Below are positions 24,470-32,411 of a DNA stretch of 54,278 bases, piece after piece; within the stretch, counting starts at the first letter, position 1; each line of letters begins with the position of its first letter. The stretch covers positions 1-54,278 of the forward strand of contig JAPSJX010000004.1 of assembly GCA_031178105.1 (NCBI GenBank). The letters are read 5' to 3'. Source of the DNA: Agrococcus sp. (GTDB lineage: Bacteria; Actinomycetota; Actinomycetes; Actinomycetales; Microbacteriaceae). The position numbers and the translations under genes were made by a program. A model generated the notes under the pieces. That model was not told the origin of the DNA and ran no database searches. It saw only the letters and a list, made by a program, of their open reading frames with translations.

Positions 24470-25882
24470 CTAGTGCAGCTCGCTCCCCCGCGCCGGCTCC
24501 GCGAGCACGGCGCGCGCGGCGAGGCCGACGATGGCCGTGTAGGTCGGGTACGCGAAGCGCACGTTCGCGAGCGTCGCGACGTCCGCGCCCGCCGCCATGG
24601 CCGTCGTCACCGACTGGATGACCTCGATCGCGTTCTCTCCGACCGCGTGCGCGCCGAGGATGAGCGATCGGCGCCGGTCGGCGACGAGCTTCAGGAAGCC
24701 TGTGGCGCGGTCGTCGATCACTGCGCGGTCGAGCTGCTCGTACCGCGCCGTCGCGACCACGCACTGGGCGTCGCGCGCACGGGCCTGCTCCTCGGTGAGG
24801 CCCACGCCGGCGTAGTCCGGGTCGGTGAAGCCGCCGGCGGGCAGCAGCAGGTGCGACGTGCGGCGGTTCGCGCCGACGACGGCGTTCTCCGCAGCAGCCT
24901 CCCCCTCGAACTGCGCCGCCTGCACGAGCATGTCCCTCCCGTTCGCATCGCCGACGGCGTAGATGTGCGGCACGACGCTGCGGAAGTACTGGTCGGCGGG
25001 GATCGCTGAGCGCTCCGGGGTAATCCCCGCACGCTCGAGCCCGAGGTCGTCGACGTCGGCGGGCCAGCCGGCTGCCATCACGACCGCGTCGAAGCGCTCG
25101 CTGCTGGCGTCGCCGGCCTCCGTCCAGCGCAGGTCGATCCGGCCGTCGTCCGCGCGGCTCAGCCCGTCGATCGACGCGATGCCGGCGCGGACCACCACGC
25201 CCACCCTGCGGAAGGCGGCGGTCACCTCCTCCGCGATCGCGGCATCCGACGGCATGAGGATGCGCGGCGCGATGTCGAGCAGCGTCACCGCGGCGCCGAA
25301 CGCGTTCAGCACCGTCACGAGCTGCGCGCCCGTGTTGCCGCCACCGATCACGGCGACGCGAGACGGCAGGGCGTCCAGGTGCAGGACCTCCTCCGGCATG
25401 GTCGCGAGCTCGGCACCGGGGATCGGCAGCCGCCGGGACCGGCCACCGACGCAGACGAGGATCGACGCCGCTCGCACGCGCCGGCCGCTGTCGAGCACGA
25501 GGGTGTGCGCGTCCTCGAAGCGCGCGCGCCCCTCCTCGACGAGGTCGACGCCTGCCGCGGCGAAGCGCTGCGCCTCGCGCTTCATGGCCCGCACCTCGTC
25601 GACGCGGCCGTGCACCCGCTCCACGAGCGTCGGCCAGTCGACCCCGACGCCCGAGACGTCGACGCCGTGCTCGTGGGCGGTGCGGGCGTCGCGGATGAGC
25701 CGCGCCGACTTCGCGAGCACGCGGGTGGGCACGCACCCGCTGTTCACGCAGGTGCCGCCGACGCGCTTCGCCTCGAGCACCACCACGGTCGCTCCGAGCT
25801 CTTGGGCGCGCAGGGCGGCGGCGGTGCCGGCCGGCCCGGCACCGATCACGGCGACGTCGTAGTGGTCGATCGCTTCGTCCAT
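24470..25882 (-). CDS. Pyridine nucleotide-disulfide oxidoreductase (MerA/Lpd-like) lacking the HPxxE dyad
   Basis: A 470-residue flavoprotein: FAD motif VIGAGPAG (about 12-19), redox disulfide GGTCVNSGCVP with Cys45 and Cys50, NAD(P) motif VIGGGNTG in the middle, and a C-terminal dimerisation domain. In lipoamide, glutathione and mercuric reductases the partner subunit gives a His-Pro-Thr-x-x-Glu dyad; here that position reads Tyr445-Pro446-Thr447 with no Glu after it, so the standard acid-base pair is absent. The electron acceptor is unknown. RBS AGGGAG precedes ATG 25882. An upstream in-frame extension exists but starts before the FAD motif without family similarity. Confidence 0.9.
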   Translation of the reverse strand: MDEAIDHYDVAVIGAGPAGTAAALRAQELGATVVVLEAKRVGGTCVNSGCVPTRVLAKSARLIRDARTAHEHGVDVSGVGVDWPTLVERVHGRVDEVRAMKREAQRFAAAGVDLVEEGRARFEDAHTLVLDSGRRVRAASILVCVGGRSRRLPIPGAELATMPEEVLHLDALPSRVAVIGGGNTGAQLVTVLNAFGAAVTLLDIAPRILMPSDAAIAEEVTAAFRRVGVVVRAGIASIDGLSRADDGRIDLRWTEAGDASSERFDAVVMAAGWPADVDDLGLERAGITPERSAIPADQYFRSVVPHIYAVGDANGRDMLVQAAQFEGEAAAENAVVGANRRTSHLLLPAGGFTDPDYAGVGLTEEQARARDAQCVVATARYEQLDRAVIDDRATGFLKLVADRRRSLILGAHAVGENAIEVIQSVTTAMAAGADVATLANVRFAYPTYTAIVGLAARAVLAEPARGSELH

Positions 25883-25982
25883 CGGGGCTCCCTGTCGACT
25901 CGTGCGGGCAAGCGTAGGGCACGCTCGTGTGCATCCCGGAGACGTCGAACCTGAGAACCTGATCCACAGACGGCGCCGACGC

Positions 25983-26011
25983 TTGCGCGGGCATCCGGCT
26001 GCCTGCATCCT
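25983..26011 (+). promoter_or_regulatory. Promoter of small membrane protein, leaderless
   Basis: -35 TTGCGC (25983-25988), 17-base spacer, -10 CATCCT (26006-26011), then six bases to ATG 26018. No ribosome site is present. Confidence 0.5.
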
Positions 26012-26017
26012 GACGGC

Positions 26018-26371
26018 ATGAGCGCGATCTCGCCCACGGCGGGCGGATTCCCCCGCCCCGCCAGGGCCGGCACGAAGCACGACGCCTGGCCGCTCGCGGT
26101 CGTCGCGATCGTCGTCGCCGCCGCCGCGGCCGGCGCGATGCAGACCGGGTCCTGGGTCAACGCGGTCGACGGCCCGGTCGAGCTGTTCTTCGTCGTCGGG
26201 ATGGTGCTGCTCGTGTGGGCGGCGATCGCCTGCGTCGGTGCCCTCATCGTGCTGCTGCGGCGCCGGCGGGGCGGCGGCGCGAGCGCGGCCGTGATCGGGG
26301 CCACGATCGCGATCATCGCTGCCACGCTGACCGTGCACCCCATCATCGGCTCGGGCACCGGCTCCGGCTGA
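26018..26371 (+). CDS. Small membrane protein, three predicted TM segments
   Basis: A 117-residue membrane protein with hydrophobic stretches at about 27-45, 55-82 and 92-108; an Arg-rich loop (LRRRRGGG) sits between the last two. No family recognised. It is divergent from the flavin reductase and preceded by a good leaderless promoter. Together with the 55-residue protein downstream it may serve the envelope; there is no direct evidence. Confidence 0.6.
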   Translation: MSAISPTAGGFPRPARAGTKHDAWPLAVVAIVVAAAAAGAMQTGSWVNAVDGPVELFFVVGMVLLVWAAIACVGALIVLLRRRRGGGASAAVIGATIAIIAATLTVHPIIGSGTGSG

Positions 26372-26458
26372 GGCCCGGGGTCAGCCGCGGGCGCGGTCCA
26401 CCCGGCCGGGGCGTTCGACCTGCTCGGGGCGGTCCGCGCGCCGCCCCGGTCGCCCTGC

Positions 26459-26482
26459 TACCATTGCTTCGTGCACGAAGCA
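26459..26482 (+). promoter_or_regulatory. Promoter with overlapping 18-bp palindromic operator
   Basis: -10 TACCAT (26459-26464) is immediately followed by the perfect palindrome TGCTTCGTGCACGAAGCA (26465-26482), which covers the expected start of transcription. A dimeric regulator bound there would block initiation. The MarR/OhrR-like gene at 26715-27194 is the nearest candidate regulator. Confidence 0.5.
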
Positions 26483-26529
26483 TCTTCGCGAGCAGCGCGT
26501 GGAGCGGCGCGCCGTCCGGAGGGACCGAG

Positions 26530-26697
26530 ATGACCGAGCAGCAGCAGTCCGGCGTGACGGTGCAGGCGCCCCGCGATCCGCAGAGCTTCACCCGCGGCGA
26601 CGTCATCGCCATCAAGCTCGCCATCGTGGGCGGCAGCCTGCTCGCGCTCGCTGCGACGGCTGCGTTCTTCGTGCTGGTGGTCGTCCCCGGGATGTGA
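26530..26697 (+). CDS. 55-residue single-TM membrane protein
   Basis: Starts MTEQQQSGVTVQ, a polar N-terminus of about 27 residues followed by one membrane helix (IAIKLAIVGGSLLALAATA region). A good ribosome site (GGAGGGA) precedes ATG 26530. It is controlled from the palindrome-bearing promoter about 50 bases upstream and is convergent with the MarR-type gene. Function unknown. Confidence 0.6.
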   Translation: MTEQQQSGVTVQAPRDPQSFTRGDVIAIKLAIVGGSLLALAATAAFFVLVVVPGM

Positions 26698-26714
26698 CCG
26701 CTCGGGCAGCGGGC

Positions 26715-27194
26715 TCAGTGCTCGCGGTGCGCCGGATCCTCGCGACGCGCCCCGTCGGCGGCGTCGATCAGCCGCGTCGTGAGCGCGCGCAGCTGCTGCA
26801 GCTCCTCGGGCTCGAGGCCCAGGCGCTGCACCATCGTGCCGGGCACTGCCTCGGCCCGCTCGCGGAGCCGCCGGCCCTCCTCGGTGAGGGCGATGTCGAG
26901 CGTGCGCTCGTCGTCAGCGCGCCGCGTGCGCGTGACGAGCCCCGCCGCCTCGAGCCGCTTCACGAGCGGCGAGGCGGTGGCCGGCTCCAGCCGGAGCATC
27001 TCGCTGAGCGCCCGCAGCGACAGCGGCGACGAGCCCCAGAGGGCGAGCATCACGAGGTACTGCGGGTGCGACAGGCCCAGCGGCTGCAGCACGGGGCGGT
27101 AGGCGTTGACGATGCTGCGCGAGGCCGCGGCGAGCGCGAAGCAGACCTGGCGCTCGAGGGCGAGCGCATCGTCCGCGATCTCGTCGTGCTCCAT
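26715..27194 (-). CDS. MarR-family regulator, OhrR-like (redox-sensing cysteine)
   Basis: A 159-residue winged helix protein. The segment LERQVCFALAAASR with Cys18, followed by YRPVLQPLGLSHPQYLVMLALW, closely resembles OhrR, whose N-terminal Cys is oxidised by organic hydroperoxides and releases DNA. The winged helix (RALSEMLRLEPATASPLVKRLEAAGLVTRTRRADDERT) is about 65-100. ATG 27194 is chosen over an upstream in-frame start because it has GGGGGAG upstream and a -10 box TACGCT (27226-27231). No ohr peroxidase gene lies in the window, so its regulon is open; the palindrome at 26465 is a possible target. Confidence 0.85.
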   Translation of the reverse strand: MEHDEIADDALALERQVCFALAAASRSIVNAYRPVLQPLGLSHPQYLVMLALWGSSPLSLRALSEMLRLEPATASPLVKRLEAAGLVTRTRRADDERTLDIALTEEGRRLRERAEAVPGTMVQRLGLEPEELQQLRALTTRLIDAADGARREDPAHREH

Positions 27195-27225
27195 GGCGCT
27201 CCCCCGTCCTCGCGTCCGACCGCTC

Positions 27226-27231
27226 AGCGTA
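27226..27231 (-). promoter_or_regulatory. -10 box of the MarR/OhrR-like gene
   Basis: Minus-strand TACGCT, 32 bases before the ATG, with RBS GGGGGAG between. The -35 is weak. Confidence 0.4.
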
Positions 27232-27281
27232 TCGGCCCGCGCACGCCCCGCGAGGTGGCGCGCGACCTGCTGCGGCACTGC

Positions 27282-27287
27282 CATGCT
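27282..27287 (+). promoter_or_regulatory. -10 box of truncated NYN gene
   Basis: CATGCT ends six bases before ATG 27294, the same leaderless spacing seen elsewhere in the window. It implies that the remnant kept its original promoter. Confidence 0.35.
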
Positions 27288-27293
27288 GAACGC

Positions 27294-27395
27294 ATGGCGA
27301 AGCCCCACGACCTCCTGGCGGTGCTCGTCGATGCCGACAACGTCTCGCCGGCGCGGGTCGGGGCCGTCAGCTCGTGCCGTCGGAACGGCGGCTGA
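27294..27395 (+). pseudogene. Truncated N-terminus of NYN-domain (LabA/DUF88-like) protein
   Basis: The frame encodes MAKPHDLLAVLVDADNVSP and a few more residues, then ends at TGA after 33 codons. VLVDADNVSP is the first strand and first catalytic Asp of the NYN RNase domain (PIN-like), which normally continues for 150 or more residues. The sequence loses similarity at about codon 25 and no remainder was found nearby. It is the broken start of a NYN gene at the left edge of the ferredoxin/PPK2 cassette, likely a recombination scar. Confidence 0.6.
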
Positions 27396-27403
27396 GGGGC
27401 GTC

Positions 27404-27829
27404 ATGGCGAAGCAGCGATCGAAGCGTCGGGAGCAGTCGGAGTCCCCGGAGCAGGTGACGGTCGTCGTCTGCCGAGGCGGTGACTGCGGGAGCCGGCGCA
27501 AGCATCCCGACGTCGACCACGTCGGTCAGCTCGCGGCGCTCCGAGCGGGCACAGCGGGCGCCGCGACCGTCGTCCCCAGCAAGTGCCTCGACGCGTGCGA
27601 GCACTCGAACGTCGTCGTCGTCATGCCCGGCGATGCAGGCAGCGGCGCGGGTGCGACCCCGGTGTGGATCGGCGAGGCGAACGACGAGGCCATGACGAAC
27701 GACGTCGTCGAGTGGGTCAGGGCCGGCGGTCCGGGCGTCGCACCGGATCCGACGCTCGTCGCCATCCATGAGTTCCGCCCGACTCGCCAGAGTCGCATGG
27801 AGCTCGCTCCCGGGCACGCGCTGCCCTGA
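27404..27829 (+). CDS. Thioredoxin-like [2Fe-2S] ferredoxin-domain protein
   Basis: A 141-residue protein. VVVCRGGDCGS gives Cys23 and Cys28 and VVPSKCLDACEHSNVVVVMP gives Cys61 and Cys65, the four-cysteine pattern of thioredoxin-fold [2Fe-2S] ferredoxins. A basic start (MAKQRSKRREQ) and a C-terminal WIGEANDEAMTNDVVEWV helix complete the fold. ATG 27404 has GAGGGG upstream. It is the first gene after the truncated NYN frame and may form a unit with the kinase, hydrolase and PPK2 genes, though a gap of about 200 bases separates them. The electron partner is unknown. Confidence 0.8.
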   Translation: MAKQRSKRREQSESPEQVTVVVCRGGDCGSRRKHPDVDHVGQLAALRAGTAGAATVVPSKCLDACEHSNVVVVMPGDAGSGAGATPVWIGEANDEAMTNDVVEWVRAGGPGVAPDPTLVAIHEFRPTRQSRMELAPGHALP

Positions 27830-27833
27830 CCCG

Positions 27834-27920
27834 CAGACGGGCCGTCTGGGTCGCCGTGCTCACCGGTGGCACCCGATCACACAGCCAGATGCTCCTACTG
27901 TGTATGTCTGCGACGCAGAC
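27834..27920. promoter_or_regulatory. Regulatory gap with stacked inverted repeats
   Basis: Three short inverted repeats: CAGACGG/CCGTCTG (27834-27848), ACACAG/CTGTGT (27879-27884 with 27898-27903) and the 15-base near-palindrome GTCTGCGACGCAGAC (27906-27920). A -10-like TACTGT (27896-27901) lies between the arms. The first may end the ferredoxin transcript; the others could be operators of the downstream operon. Confidence 0.35.
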
Positions 27921-28037
27921 CGCGGTCCGGATGACGTCCTCGAGGTTGGTTCGAGGCGGAGCCGGGCTCCGAGCACGTCCCATGGCAGCGGTGCACCTGC
28001 GGCCGTGGGCTCGCCACAACCACACGGAGGACCGGGC

Positions 28038-29027
28038 ATGACGACCGACACCGCTCGCAAGACCGCGGCCGTGATCTACAACCCCATCAAGGTCGACATC
28101 GATGCGCTGCGCGCCGCGGTCACCGCTGCAGCGAGCGCCGCGGGCTGGGCGGAGCCGACCTGGTACGAGACGTCCGTCGAGGATGTCGGCCAGGGCGTCA
28201 CGCGCCGAGCGCTGGACGACGGCGCGGACCTGATCATCGCCGCAGGCGGCGACGGCACCGTTCGCGCAGTCGCGGAAGCAGTCCGCGGCAGCGGCACCAG
28301 CGTCGCGCTGCTCCCGTCCGGCACCGGCAACCTCCTGGCACGGAACCTCGACCTCACGCTCGACGACATGGAGCACTCGCTGCAGGTCGCGTTCACCGGC
28401 GTCGACCGCGCCATCGATCTCGGCGTGATCGACATCGAGCGCGACGACCGCACTCGCACCCGGCACGTCTTCGTGGTCATGGCCGGGATGGGCATGGACG
28501 CGAAGATGATCGAGAACACCGACGACGACCTCAAGGCCAAGGCCGGATGGGCCGCCTACCTCAAGGCGATCGTCACGTCGCTGCGCGACCCGAACGAGCT
28601 GCGCCTGCGCTTCCGCCTCGACGAGGGCAAGACGAAGCGTGCGACGGTGCACACGGTGATCCTCGGCAACTGCGGATCCCTCCCGGCGAACGTCCTCCTG
28701 CTCCCCGACGCGGTCGTGGACGACGGCCTCTTCGACCTGATGCTCATGCGACCCGGTGGGGCGCTCGGCTGGCTCCGGGTCTGGTGGAAGGTCGCCTGGA
28801 TCAACGGGATCGTGCGCCGCAGCAAGGCCGGCAGGGCCATCGCTGGGGAACGACGCAACGACGGCGACCTGCACTACCAGACCGGCACCCGATTCACCGC
28901 CCGCCTCTCACGGCCCGAAGCGATCGAGCTCGACGGCGACGGCTTCGGGAAGGCCATCGCGTTCGACGCGTGGATCGATGCCGGCGCCCTCGCCGTCCGC
29001 GTGCCCGCGAGCACGGACTCCGAATGA
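28038..29027 (+). CDS. Diacylglycerol/lipid kinase family protein
   Basis: A 329-residue kinase of the DgkB/YegS family that phosphorylates a lipid hydroxyl with ATP at the membrane face. AAVIYNPIKVD (about 10-20) is the first strand; AAGGDGTVRAVAE holds the nucleotide loop Gly70-Gly71-Asp72-Gly73-Thr74; LLPSGTGNLLARNL (about 93-106) is the second conserved loop. The C-terminal beta-sandwich follows. A GGAGG ribosome site precedes ATG 28038. Its stop overlaps the hydrolase start (ATGA), so the two are coupled. The lipid substrate is unknown. Confidence 0.9.
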   Translation: MTTDTARKTAAVIYNPIKVDIDALRAAVTAAASAAGWAEPTWYETSVEDVGQGVTRRALDDGADLIIAAGGDGTVRAVAEAVRGSGTSVALLPSGTGNLLARNLDLTLDDMEHSLQVAFTGVDRAIDLGVIDIERDDRTRTRHVFVVMAGMGMDAKMIENTDDDLKAKAGWAAYLKAIVTSLRDPNELRLRFRLDEGKTKRATVHTVILGNCGSLPANVLLLPDAVVDDGLFDLMLMRPGGALGWLRVWWKVAWINGIVRRSKAGRAIAGERRNDGDLHYQTGTRFTARLSRPEAIELDGDGFGKAIAFDAWIDAGALAVRVPASTDSE

Positions 29028-29863
29028 CGCCCGGCACCACCACGGATCCCGCGCCGGCGTCGGCTGCGCCTGACCCGACGCGCACCGATCCGGCGGTGCG
29101 GATGCGGACGGTCGATGGACTCGCCTTCCGAACGCTCTCGAGCGCCTCGACCGATCCGAGACCGACGGTCTTCGTCCTGATCCATGGGATCGGCACGTCC
29201 CACCGCTACATGGTGAGGCTGCACGATGCGCTGGCGGCGGGCGCCGAGGTGCATTCGATCGACCTCCCCGGCTTCGGCGGCCTCCCCAAGCCGGCCGGGT
29301 CACCGGATGTGTCCCGGATCGCCGGTGCGCTGGCGACGGTGCTCGACGACCTCGGTGTGCGCGGCGCTGTGCTGATCGGCCATTCGATGGGCGCCCAGTG
29401 GGTGGTCGAGCTCGCCGTCCAGCGGCCGGACCTCGCGCAGGCTGTGGCGATCAGCAGCCCCGTCACCGACAGCGAGCACCGCAGCCTGCTGACCCAGACC
29501 CTGCTGCTCGCGCACGACTGCCTGCGCGAACCCCCCACCGTGAGCGTCACCGTCATGCCGGACTATCTCCGCTGCGGACCCGTCTGGTACTTCAAGCAGG
29601 TGCGCCACATGCTCCGCTATCCCCTCGAGCATCGGGTCGCCCAGCTCGCAGCGCCGCTGCTCGTCATCCGCGGCGGCGCTGACCGCATCGCCGGGCAGCG
29701 ATGGTGCACGCGGCTGAGCGAGCTGGCACCGTCCGGATCGATGGCGGTCATCCCCGGGCACCGGCACGTCGTGCAGTTCACGGCCGCTGCTGCCTTCGCC
29801 GCGCGCATCCGCACGTTCCTGGATCAGGTGTCCGTCACCGACGGACCCCACCTCACCGACTGA
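29024..29863 (+). CDS. Alpha/beta hydrolase
   Basis: A 279-residue alpha/beta-hydrolase fold enzyme: HGIGTSHRY oxyanion segment (about 54-62), nucleophile Ser121 in GHSMGA, an Asp in GGADRIA (about 230), and the catalytic His in PGHRHVV (about 249). It hydrolyses an ester, amide or C-C bond; a lysophospholipase-type or haloperoxidase-like role is possible. It is sandwiched between a lipid kinase and PPK2, coupled to the former by a four-base overlap. Confidence 0.88.
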   Translation: MTPGTTTDPAPASAAPDPTRTDPAVRMRTVDGLAFRTLSSASTDPRPTVFVLIHGIGTSHRYMVRLHDALAAGAEVHSIDLPGFGGLPKPAGSPDVSRIAGALATVLDDLGVRGAVLIGHSMGAQWVVELAVQRPDLAQAVAISSPVTDSEHRSLLTQTLLLAHDCLREPPTVSVTVMPDYLRCGPVWYFKQVRHMLRYPLEHRVAQLAAPLLVIRGGADRIAGQRWCTRLSELAPSGSMAVIPGHRHVVQFTAAAAFAARIRTFLDQVSVTDGPHLTD

Positions 29864-29872
29864 GAGCACACC

Positions 29873-30694
29873 ATGGCCAGCAAGAAGCACGACAAGAAGA
29901 GCAAGACCCCTCGGGTGGACAAGAAGAAGTACGAGAAGGAGCTGCGGCGCCTGCAGATCGAGCTCGTCAGCATGCAGCAGTGGGTCACAGCCGCCGACGC
30001 CCGCGTGCTCGTGCTCTTCGAGGGCCGCGACGCCGCCGGCAAGGGCGGCGCGATCAAGCGGGTGATGCAGTACCTCAACCCGCGCCATGCCCGCGTCGTC
30101 GCCCTCCCGCAGCCGACCGAGCGGGAGAAGGGTCAGTGGTACTTCCAGCGGTACATCGAACGGCTCCCCACCAAGGGCGAGATCGTGCTGATGGACCGGT
30201 CCTGGTACAACCGCGCCGGCGTCGAGAAGGTGATGGGCTACTGCACCGACGAGGAGTACGACCGCTTCCTCGCCCAGGCTCCCGTCGTGGAGCAGCTGCT
30301 CGTCGACGACGGCATCATCCTCGTGAAGTACTGGTACTCCGTCTCCGACACCGAGCAGGAGAAGCGGTTCCGGTCCCGGCTGAACGACCCCATGCGGCGG
30401 TGGAAGCTCTCGGAGACCGACCTGCTGTCGATCACGAAGTGGGAGGACTACTCCCAGGCCAAGGACGCGATGTTCGATGCCACCGATCGGGCACACGCGC
30501 CGTGGTGGTCCATCAACAGCGACGACAAGCGCGCAGCACGGCTGAACACCATCAGCCATCTGCTCAGCCAGGTCCCGTACGACCGCCTCGATCCTGACGA
30601 GGTGCACTTCCCGGACCGGCCGGCCGCGGCTGCGGCGCTCCGACCTCCGATCGATGAGCAGCGGTTCGTCCCCGACCACGCCGCGACGCTCTGA
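29873..30694 (+). CDS. ppk2: Polyphosphate kinase 2
   Basis: A 273-residue PPK2-family enzyme that uses polyphosphate to phosphorylate nucleoside mono- or diphosphates. Walker A GRDAAGKGG (Gly51 onward) and the lid/Walker B LMDRSWYNRAGVEKVMG (about 105-121) are intact. The single domain of usual length places it among the class I-like single-domain PPK2s; nucleotide preference cannot be read. It starts nine bases after the hydrolase. The basic N-terminus (MASKKHDKKSK) is common. Last gene of the kinase/hydrolase/PPK2 operon, ended by a short hairpin. Confidence 0.93.
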   Translation: MASKKHDKKSKTPRVDKKKYEKELRRLQIELVSMQQWVTAADARVLVLFEGRDAAGKGGAIKRVMQYLNPRHARVVALPQPTEREKGQWYFQRYIERLPTKGEIVLMDRSWYNRAGVEKVMGYCTDEEYDRFLAQAPVVEQLLVDDGIILVKYWYSVSDTEQEKRFRSRLNDPMRRWKLSETDLLSITKWEDYSQAKDAMFDATDRAHAPWWSINSDDKRAARLNTISHLLSQVPYDRLDPDEVHFPDRPAAAAALRPPIDEQRFVPDHAATL

Positions 30695-30700
30695 CCCACT

Positions 30701-30716
30701 CGGAGGCGGACCTCCG
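30701..30716 (+). terminator. Short hairpin after ppk2
   Basis: Stem CGGAGG (30701-30706), loop CGGA, CCTCCG (30711-30716), followed by TTCCGTCG. It is a short stem and a modest terminator candidate. Confidence 0.35.
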
Positions 30717-30745
30717 TTCCGTCGTCGAGAACGTCGCGCCCCCGA

Positions 30746-31324
30746 TCAGCGAGGCTGCTGGCGCGGCGCATCAGTCGCCCGGCGGGCTCGGCGCCAACCG
30801 ATGATGAGCTCAACGACCAGGGCCAGGTACCCGAGCACCCACGCGATCGCCGCCGCGACAGCGATGCCGTTGGAGAACTGCGCCAGCGGCGTCTCATTCT
30901 GCTCCTCGAAGGGGCCGGCGCCCGCGAGCATCGTGAGCACCGAGCGGTAGGTGTGCGTCGGGTCGTCGTCGGTGCGGACGAAGTAGCCCCCGTCCACGAA
31001 TGCAGCGGCGAAGAGGAGGACCCCGCCTGACGTCAGCCACGCCCATGTGAGCAGCCGCCCGGGCCGCGCGGAAGCGCGCAGCGCCCCGCGGCGGCGGATC
31101 ATCGACGTCGCGACGAGCACGAGCAGGGCATAGCCGAGCAGCGGGACCAACGGGTAGAAGGCGAAGATGAGCAGGGAGAGCCCGAGCGAGATCCCCTTCA
31201 CCGCGACCGCGAGGAGCGGCGCGAGGATCAGGCCCCAGCCGGCGACGAGGACGGCGAGGCGGGCGGCGCCGGGGCGCTGCGCATCCGGCGGCTCGTGGTG
31301 GTGCCTCGGTGAGGTACCCGTCAC
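30746..31324 (-). CDS. Membrane protein of unknown function
   Basis: A 192-residue protein with about five hydrophobic segments: two or three near the N-terminus (LAVLVAGWGLILAPLLAVAV onward), one in the middle, and one near the C-terminus. No domain recognised. The GTG start overlaps the preceding aldo-keto reductase stop (GTGA), so it is translationally coupled to it and is the last gene of the sugar-transport/AKR cluster. Confidence 0.65.
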   Translation of the reverse strand: MTGTSPRHHHEPPDAQRPGAARLAVLVAGWGLILAPLLAVAVKGISLGLSLLIFAFYPLVPLLGYALLVLVATSMIRRRGALRASARPGRLLTWAWLTSGGVLLFAAAFVDGGYFVRTDDDPTHTYRSVLTMLAGAGPFEEQNETPLAQFSNGIAVAAAIAWVLGYLALVVELIIGWRRARRATDAPRQQPR

Positions 31325-32304
31325 CACCGCTCCGCGACGAGCGGCGCGATCAGCTCCTCGTACACCGCCTCGACGTCCGCGCGGGCGCTCGCCGACAGCG
31401 GCGGCAGCGCAGCCGCGGCGGCGTTGCTGCGCGCCTGCTCGACGTTCCGGGCTCCCGGGATCACGGTGGAGACGCCCGGCTGATCGATGATCCACCGCAG
31501 CGCGAACTGCGCCATGGTCGCTCCCTCGGGGACGAGCGGGGCGAGCCGTCGCACCGCCTCGAGCCCGGTCTCGAAGGGCACGCCCGAGAACGTCTCGCCG
31601 ACGTCGAACGCCTCGCCCTGTCGGTTGTAGGTGCGGTGGTCGTCCTCGGCGAAGGTCGTGTGCTCGTCGTACTTGCCCGAGAGCAGCCCGCTCGCGAGCG
31701 GCACCCGCACGATGATGCCGACGCCGGCGTCGATCGCGGCGGGCAGCACCGACTCGAGCGGCGCGAGGCGGAGCATGTTGAGGATGAGCTGCACCGACGC
31801 CACGTTCGGGCGGGCGATCGCCGCGAGCGCCTCGTCGCGGGTCTCGACGCTCACGCCGTAGCTGGCGACGCGCCCCTCGTCGACGAGCACGTCGAGCGCG
31901 TCGAACACGGCGTCGCTCCCGTAGACCGCGCTCGGCGGGCAGTGCAGCTGCACGAGGTCGAGCCGCTCGACGCCGAGGTTCTCCCGTGAGCGGTCCGTCC
32001 ATGCGCGCAGGTTCTCGAGCGTGTAGTGCTCGGGGAGCTGCGGCATCCGCCGACCGGCCTTCGTCGCCACGACGACATCGCCGTCGCCGAGCTCGCGCAG
32101 GAACGTGCCGATGAGGCGCTCGCTGCGCCCATCGCCGTAGACATCGGCCGTGTCGAAGAAGCGAACACCGCTCTCGTACGCCGCGCGCAGCACGGCGAGC
32201 GCGTCCTCCTCTCGGACGTCGCCCCAGTCGGCGCCCAGCTGCCAGGTCCCCAGGCCGATCACCGAGACGTCGCGTCCGGTCCGTCCGAGCGTCCGCTGCT
32301 CCAT
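31321..32304 (-). CDS. Aldo/keto reductase
   Basis: A 327-residue NADPH-dependent AKR barrel. Catalytic tetrad regions: Asp and Tyr in FFDTADVYGDGRSE, Lys in VVVATKAGRR, and His in LDLVQLHCPP. Start ATG 32304 begins MEQRTLGRTGRDVSVIGLGTW and has GGGGG upstream; an ATG four codons earlier is less likely. Distinct from the YghZ-like enzyme upstream (about 100 bases away). Likely reduces sugar aldehydes or ketones, consistent with the adjacent sugar importer; this is inference. Confidence 0.9.
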   Translation of the reverse strand: MEQRTLGRTGRDVSVIGLGTWQLGADWGDVREEDALAVLRAAYESGVRFFDTADVYGDGRSERLIGTFLRELGDGDVVVATKAGRRMPQLPEHYTLENLRAWTDRSRENLGVERLDLVQLHCPPSAVYGSDAVFDALDVLVDEGRVASYGVSVETRDEALAAIARPNVASVQLILNMLRLAPLESVLPAAIDAGVGIIVRVPLASGLLSGKYDEHTTFAEDDHRTYNRQGEAFDVGETFSGVPFETGLEAVRRLAPLVPEGATMAQFALRWIIDQPGVSTVIPGARNVEQARSNAAAAALPPLSASARADVEAVYEELIAPLVAERW

Positions 32305-32411
32305 CGCATCCCCCATCTCGTCGACATGCTGCTGTGCTCACACTACGGGCGCGCCGCCTGCGCGTCTCCGCAGTGCCTCACCCCTCGCCGCGTTGCCCCG
32401 CCGACCGCTCG

